Shown: one piece after another, positions 28,616 through 33,540 of the stretch
Layout: the number at the start of each line of letters is the position of its first letter
Numbering within the stretch: position 1 is the stretch's first letter
From: Actinomycetota bacterium
GTDB lineage: Bacteria; Actinomycetota; Acidimicrobiia; Spongiisociales; UBA5794
Length of the DNA stretch: 33,540 nt
NCBI GenBank assembly: GCA_027728645.1
Contig: JAQCAA010000007.1
Coordinates: 1 to 33,540 of the forward strand
Direction: 5' to 3'
Translations under genes and position numbers: made by a program
Notes under the pieces: model-generated
The model's input: the letters and a program-made list of their open reading frames with translations, nothing else
Told to the model about the DNA's origin: nothing
The model's database searches: none

Positions 28616-29388
28616 TCGCAAAGGCACTCCGAAGCGCTGCCCCAGCGGTCCTGCTTGGTGCAGGCGGCCTCGTGCTCTGGGAACTCATTCTCCTGGTGGT
28701 CAACCCCGACGGCTTCGTCCTTCCTCGACCCACCGAGATTCTTGGTTCGTTGATCGAGAACTTCACCGAGATCTTGGCTGCCGCCGGCACGACAGGGTTC
28801 ATCGTGATCACGGGCCTCGTTGGAGGAATAGCGCTTGGTGTTGTGTGGGCGCTGTTGGTGTCGCAGTTCCGCATAGCGGATGAAATGTTGACCCCATTGG
28901 CAGTGGCTTTGAACGCGATTCCGATAATTGCCCTCGCCCCGATTTTCAACGCGTGGTACGGATTGCTCTCGCCGACGTCGAATCAGGCGATCGTGGTTCT
29001 GCTGGTGTTCTTCCCTGTGTTCGTCAACACTTCCAAGGGACTCACGAGTGTTGGCGCTATCGAGTTGGAGCTGATGCACTCGTACGCTGCTTCCAAATGG
29101 GAGATCACCAAGACGGTCCGGATCCCGAACGCCATGCCGCTGTTCTTCACATCGCTGAAGATCGCGTCGTCGCTGGCTGTAATCGGTGCGATCGTGGCCG
29201 AGTATTTTGGTGGTCGGCAGGATTCGCTAGGACAGTTTATTGTGCAGAACGCTGCTTCATCGAGGTACACGGAAGCTTGGGCTGCGGTGGTCGCCGCGAG
29301 CACCATGGGCATTCTGCTGTACTTTGTGAGCGGAGGTTTCGAACGAGTCGCCACGCCGTGGCGACGCGACGTTGATGTCGTCGGCTGA
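28612..29388 (+). CDS. Second ABC transporter permease
   Basis: LMHSYAASKWEITKTVRIPNAMPLFFTSLKIASSLAVIGAIVAEYFGG motif; 4-nt overlap with ATPase gene. Confidence 0.9.
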   Translation: MIAKALRSAAPAVLLGAGGLVLWELILLVVNPDGFVLPRPTEILGSLIENFTEILAAAGTTGFIVITGLVGGIALGVVWALLVSQFRIADEMLTPLAVALNAIPIIALAPIFNAWYGLLSPTSNQAIVVLLVFFPVFVNTSKGLTSVGAIELELMHSYAASKWEITKTVRIPNAMPLFFTSLKIASSLAVIGAIVAEYFGGRQDSLGQFIVQNAASSRYTEAWAAVVAASTMGILLYFVSGGFERVATPWRRDVDVVG

Positions 29389-29417
29389 CCGATGATCAGG
29401 AAGAGTGAGGAGACTCG

Positions 29418-29823
29418 ATGCAGATGAGGATGAAAAAGGGCGCAGTTCGGTGGCTTGTGGTGCTTGCAGCTTTTGCCATAGTCGCTTCGGCATGTAGCGA
29501 CGGTGGGGACGATGTGAGCACGGAGGAATTGACTCCGGTGACACTTCAGATGCAGTGGTTCACCCCAACGCTGGATGCTCAATGAGATCAACGGTCTGAT
29601 CTGGCCAGCATCTGGTGGAGTCGGAACGCTTGACCAATCGTTGTGGACTCAAACGATCAACAACGCAGTCCAAGGGGAACTCCTGGCCGGGCCGCCGACC
29701 GACGGTGCTTTCAGAACTGACATCAACGAAGAGGCTCTGAAGAACCTCAGAGATGATGGCGTCGATGTCGACGGCAACGGATGGACGCGACTCACCATCG
29801 AGCTAAACGAAGGTGGCGAGTAG
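29418..29823 (+). pseudogene. ABC substrate-binding lipoprotein (NMT1/ThiY-like), internally deleted and frameshifted
   Basis: 5' part: MQMRMKKGAVRWLVVLAAFAIVASACSDGGDDVSTEELTPVTLQMQWFTPTLDAQ* (stop 29583-29585) with lipobox. 3' part in another frame: MLNEINGLIWPASGGVGTLDQSLWTQTINNAVQGELLAGPPTDGAFRTDINEEALKNLRDDGVDVDGNGWTRLTIELNEGGE. Confidence 0.85.
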
Positions 29824-29867
29824 CCACCTGACTGGCGAGTAGCACAAGACCACAGGATGGGACGGGT

Positions 29868-31187
29868 ATGAACCAGATGAAGTCGCCAAACGGTATTTCA
29901 GAAGCGCTGCAACCAGCGCCGACGATGACCTGGGACGAGGCGCTTGTCGAGGCACATCGTTGCTTGATGTGCTGGGATGCACCGTGTACTCGGGCGTGTC
30001 CAACCGACATCAACGTTCCCCAGTTCATCAAGCGGATATCAACGGGTGACCTCATCGGTTCTGCCCGCTCCATCCTTGGGTCAAATATTCTCGGAGCATC
30101 ATGCGCGCGTGTGTGTCCCACAGAGGTTCTGTGTGCCGGTGCATGTGTGCTCAACGAGCTCCATGAGCGCCCTATCGACATCGGTCGCTTGCAGGCTTTT
30201 GCCACTGACGATGTGGTGTTTGGTGGGGTGAATATCTTCGAGGTCGCCGAACCGACGGGTCACTCGATCGGAATCATCGGAGCAGGGCCAGCCGGGCTTT
30301 CAGCAGGTGCCGAACTTGCGAAGTTTGGTCACTCGGTCGTGATCTACGACGCAAACGAGGAGCCGGGCGGCCTCAACACCCACGGTGTTGCGAACTACAA
30401 GATGGACAAGCACACGAGCTTGAGGGAAGTTGATTTCATCAAAAGTCTCGGCGTGGAGATTCGTAACGGGGTCGCTGTCGGCTCCGATGTATCGATGGAC
30501 ACGATGATGGACGACCACGAAGCCGTGTTCGTCGGCGTGGGCTTGGGCGGTGTCCCTGTGCTCGGCCTCGAAGGCGAGGACCTTGACGGTGTTGACGATG
30601 CGCTCGATTTCATAGCAGCCCTCCGAGATGGGTCTGCTGACGTTGCGGGTCAGCGGGTAGCGGTTGTTGGTGGCGGCAACACTGCGGTGGATGCTGTCAC
30701 CCAATCTGCAATGGCTGGGGCCGACCGGGTCTACCTCGTTTACCGTCGCGGCCGTGCTCAGATGGGCGGCTATCCACACGATGTGGAACGAGCGCTTCAG
30801 CATGGTGTGGAGTTCGTGCATTGGAGCGCGCCGGTGCGAATAGAAGGCGAAGGAAGGGTCAAAGCGCTCGCGAGTGTGCGGACGGAGCTTGACGATTCTG
30901 GCGTGCTCCAGACGATCGAAGGGACCGAGTACTCAATTCCTGTTGACAGGGTTCTGAGGGCAACAGGGCAGGCAAAGCTGACACCATTCCTCTCGACGCT
31001 CGACAGTGTTGAGATTGATTCGGGTGGCAGGGTGGTTGTCGATGAGCATCATCGGACGGGAAACAATCGGATTTGGGCAGGAGGGGACTGCGTGAATGGT
31101 GGCAAAGAGGTTGTCAACGCCGTCCAACACGGGAAGATTGCTGCTCGCAGCATCGACGAGGCGCTGCGGGCGACCGCAGCCGTTTGA
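29868..31187 (+). CDS. preT: NAD-dependent dihydropyrimidine dehydrogenase subunit PreT
   Basis: CLMCWDAPCTRACPTDINVPQFIKRI, CARVCPTEVLCAGACV, GIIGAGPAGLSAGAELAKFGHSVVIYDA, VAVVGGGNTAVDA. Confidence 0.93.
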   Translation: MNQMKSPNGISEALQPAPTMTWDEALVEAHRCLMCWDAPCTRACPTDINVPQFIKRISTGDLIGSARSILGSNILGASCARVCPTEVLCAGACVLNELHERPIDIGRLQAFATDDVVFGGVNIFEVAEPTGHSIGIIGAGPAGLSAGAELAKFGHSVVIYDANEEPGGLNTHGVANYKMDKHTSLREVDFIKSLGVEIRNGVAVGSDVSMDTMMDDHEAVFVGVGLGGVPVLGLEGEDLDGVDDALDFIAALRDGSADVAGQRVAVVGGGNTAVDAVTQSAMAGADRVYLVYRRGRAQMGGYPHDVERALQHGVEFVHWSAPVRIEGEGRVKALASVRTELDDSGVLQTIEGTEYSIPVDRVLRATGQAKLTPFLSTLDSVEIDSGGRVVVDEHHRTGNNRIWAGGDCVNGGKEVVNAVQHGKIAARSIDEALRATAAV

Positions 31188-31196
31188 GGAGTACCG

Positions 31197-32501
31197 ATGG
31201 CAGACCTATCAGTGAACATTTGCGGCATTCAGTCGCCAAACCCGTTCTGGCTGGCATCGGCTCCACCAACGAACACGGGGGACCAGATTTCACGCGCATT
31301 CGATGCCGGATGGGGTGGAGCTGTGTGGAAGACGCTCGGCGAACCGATCGAGAATGTGTACAGCCGCTACTCGTCTGTTGATATCAACGGTTCACGGATG
31401 ATGGGGCTCAATAACATCGAACTCATTACAGATAGATCGCTCGATCTGAATCTGATTGAGATTGCTGAGGTCAAGAAGCGGCATCCGGACAATGTCGTGA
31501 TTGTGAGCCTCATGGTTGAGTCGGACGCCGATGCGTGGGATTCCATCATCACGCAGGTCGAGCAGGCAGGCGCCGACGGCATCGAGCTGAACTTTGGATG
31601 TCCCCATGGGATGTCGGAGCGGGGGATGGGCGCTGCTGTCGGCCAGGTACCCGAGTACACATGCGATATCACTGCATGGGCGAAGGAATCTGCCAAGACA
31701 CCTGTATTTGTGAAGCTGACGCCCAATATCACTGATATCCGTCATGCGGCGCGCGCTGCCAAGGACGGTGGGGCAGATGCTGTGTCGCTCATCAACACCA
31801 TCAACTCGATTACCGGGGTGGATCTCGACTCGTTCACCCCTCGCCCCGTCGTGGGGAACAAGTCGAGTCACGGGGGCTATTGCGGTCCCGCCGTCAAGCC
31901 GATCGCTCTCAACATGGTCGCCGCAATCGCTGCCGACCCTGAGACGGCAGACTTGCCGATCAGTGGTATTGGCGGCATCGAGACATGGCAGGACGTTGCC
32001 GAGTACATCCTGTTGGGGGCAACAACGATTCAGGTGTGCACCGCTGTGATGCACTACGGGTATCGGATTGTTGAAGGCATGCACGAGGGGCTTTCGAATT
32101 ACCTCGACAGCAAGAACATCGCAAGTGTTGGCGAGCTTCGTGGGAAGTCCGTCGAGCGGCTTGCCACGTGGGAAAACCTCGACATCAACTACATCGTCAA
32201 GGCTGACATCGACCAGGAAAAGTGCATCGGGTGTGGTCTTTGCTACATCGCTTGTGAAGACGGTGCGCACCAAGCAATCGGGTCGAAACCGACCGTCGAC
32301 GGCAAGACAGAGGTCTGGATCAAGTACGACGACTGCGTCGGATGCAACTTGTGCAGCCTCGTTTGCCCTGTGAAGGATTGCATCACGATGGTGCCCCAGG
32401 ACCTCGGCCAGAAGTCGATGACATGGGTGGAATACTCAGGCGACAACCCTCCAGGCGAACTGTATCCACGGCCGAAACACGGTTTGACAATCGGGGGCTG
32501 A
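31197..32501 (+). CDS. preA: NAD-dependent dihydropyrimidine dehydrogenase subunit PreA
   Basis: LNFGCPHGMSERGMGAAVGQ, KLTPNITDIRHAARAAKDGGADAVSLINTI, two [4Fe-4S] motifs CIGCGLCYIAC and CVGCNLCSLVCPVKDC. Confidence 0.95.
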   Translation: MADLSVNICGIQSPNPFWLASAPPTNTGDQISRAFDAGWGGAVWKTLGEPIENVYSRYSSVDINGSRMMGLNNIELITDRSLDLNLIEIAEVKKRHPDNVVIVSLMVESDADAWDSIITQVEQAGADGIELNFGCPHGMSERGMGAAVGQVPEYTCDITAWAKESAKTPVFVKLTPNITDIRHAARAAKDGGADAVSLINTINSITGVDLDSFTPRPVVGNKSSHGGYCGPAVKPIALNMVAAIAADPETADLPISGIGGIETWQDVAEYILLGATTIQVCTAVMHYGYRIVEGMHEGLSNYLDSKNIASVGELRGKSVERLATWENLDINYIVKADIDQEKCIGCGLCYIACEDGAHQAIGSKPTVDGKTEVWIKYDDCVGCNLCSLVCPVKDCITMVPQDLGQKSMTWVEYSGDNPPGELYPRPKHGLTIGG

Positions 32502-32524
32502 TTCCAGTGGCTTCCCCTACTCCG

Positions 32525-32570
32525 TTTTGGCGTGGCTAACGGGAATATGTTCCCGTGCGTCACGCCGAAA
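32525..32570. terminator. Nested hairpin between convergent preA and the AbiEi-like gene
   Basis: TTTTGGCGTG-gcta-ACGGGAA-TATG-TTCCCGT-gcgt-CACGCCGAAA; outer arm (one G-T pair) and 7-bp inner stem. Confidence 0.75.
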
Positions 32571-33486
32571 CCGGTCGGGGGAGCGCAGATACGAGTATGG
32601 AAATCGCCATCGCTGGGTTGTCCTGGAGTTGGCGCCACGTGAATCGGTAGACCCGCCATCCCAACGCCTGAAGCTCGTTCTGCTTGAGCCGGTCGCGCTG
32701 AAACGTTTCCCGGTCCATGTGCCACTTCTCGCTGTCGAGTTCGATCGCGATCAGGTGATCCGGATAGGCGAAGTCTGCCCGACACACTTCTCGATGGCCG
32801 TTGAACACCCGATGCTGCTCGATGGGCATTGGAAGACTCGATCTCGAGACGATACGTCGGAATAGGTCCTCGAGATGGCTTTCAGTCAAGGTATTCCAGC
32901 CCACACGCTCTTCGATGAGCGGTCGGATTGTGCCTATACCGTTGCGACCCGATCGTGCCACCCGTTCGATGAATCGCTGAACATCTGTGACGTTGAACAT
33001 GTGAAGGCGAAGCCCCGTGTCGAGACAGTGTTCGACGTACTTGAACGACGCACTGGCTCCAAGATCGACGATCGTGCGCACCGGCGTCGTTGTGGGAATT
33101 CCGTCGACGATTACGATGTCTCGTTGTTCAAGATCGCGCGACTCGTGGATCTGAGGATGCTCGCGGGCAATCCGTTGGTGCCTGCGGGTCACGATCTCGC
33201 CCCGTTCTGGCTCGATCGTTGACATATTCCATAGGTATGCCGCCGTCTTGTGCGATGCCGCAGCGAGCCCCGGTGCAGCGAGCACCAGACCAACGGTCTC
33301 GTGTTGCCAAGATTCGGGAGCACCCCCGATTGCATAGACGCCACGATGCAGACGTTTGTACACACCTCGCCCAGCTCGTTTTCGAAGCGTCGACGGATCG
33401 AACCCAAGTGCGGTCGCCTGAGCGACCGAGAACACGCCATGTTGCTCCGCAGCGAGCGCCGCGAGCGAGAGATCTGGTCTTGACAC
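32560..33486 (-). CDS. AbiEi-like antitoxin N-terminal domain fused to a DUF559/Vsr-like endonuclease-fold C-terminus
   Basis: N-term LAALAAEQHGVFSVAQATALGFDPSTLRKRAGRGVYKRLHRGVYAIGG; C-term VCRADFAYPDHLIAIELDSEKWHMDRETFQRDRLKQNELQALGWRVYRFTWRQL. Confidence 0.75.
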   Translation of the reverse strand: MSRPDLSLAALAAEQHGVFSVAQATALGFDPSTLRKRAGRGVYKRLHRGVYAIGGAPESWQHETVGLVLAAPGLAAASHKTAAYLWNMSTIEPERGEIVTRRHQRIAREHPQIHESRDLEQRDIVIVDGIPTTTPVRTIVDLGASASFKYVEHCLDTGLRLHMFNVTDVQRFIERVARSGRNGIGTIRPLIEERVGWNTLTESHLEDLFRRIVSRSSLPMPIEQHRVFNGHREVCRADFAYPDHLIAIELDSEKWHMDRETFQRDRLKQNELQALGWRVYRFTWRQLQDNPAMAISILVSALPRPVSA

Positions 33487-33540
33487 CCCCCAGCGTTACA
33501 AATCGTTGAACGAATTACGACCCCCTCGGCGTTTTGGCGT

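Noticed and set aside
447-33310. Many antisense or shifted-frame ORFs of 60-290 aa in the ORF track (for example 1704..2579 -, 8797..9522 -, 31392..32273 -)
   Set aside because: They lie opposite or out of frame with strongly recognised genes and have low-complexity, non-homologous translations; typical shadow ORFs of GC-rich DNA.

Overview
Window from a moderately high-GC bacterial chromosome, most likely an actinobacterium (inferred from gene content and order; not tested). The left half (1-18.4 kb) is mostly housekeeping: a truncated phosphomannomutase, Trm112, a malic enzyme broken by one in-frame TAA, a cupin, a VOC protein, ahcY, comF, hpf, a LuxR-type response regulator, secA, prfB, ftsE-ftsX-M23 peptidase, smpB, a thioredoxin-like protein, ssrA (tmRNA) and a DHA2-type MFS transporter. 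The right half holds glpD and ald, then a nearly complete reductive pyrimidine-catabolism operon: beta-ureidopropionase, class III aminotransferase, dihydropyrimidinase, (methyl)malonate-semialdehyde dehydrogenase, ABC transporter, preT and preA. It ends with an AbiEi-like/DUF559-like fusion protein. The most unusual signals are: (1) two intergenic copies of a composite repeat made of 31-bp tandem units plus a complementary 7-bp tandem array, with matched copy numbers (4/4 and 3/3); (2) an ABC substrate-binding protein gene with a large internal deletion inside an otherwise intact operon; (3) a malic enzyme ORF split by a single TAA at an expected Tyr codon; (4) an MFS transporter whose full-length reading frame has no ATG/GTG/TTG start but has an ATC behind a good Shine-Dalgarno; (5) nested hairpins and direct repeats around the AbiEi-like gene. 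All calls come from reading the sequence and ORF track; no database search was run.
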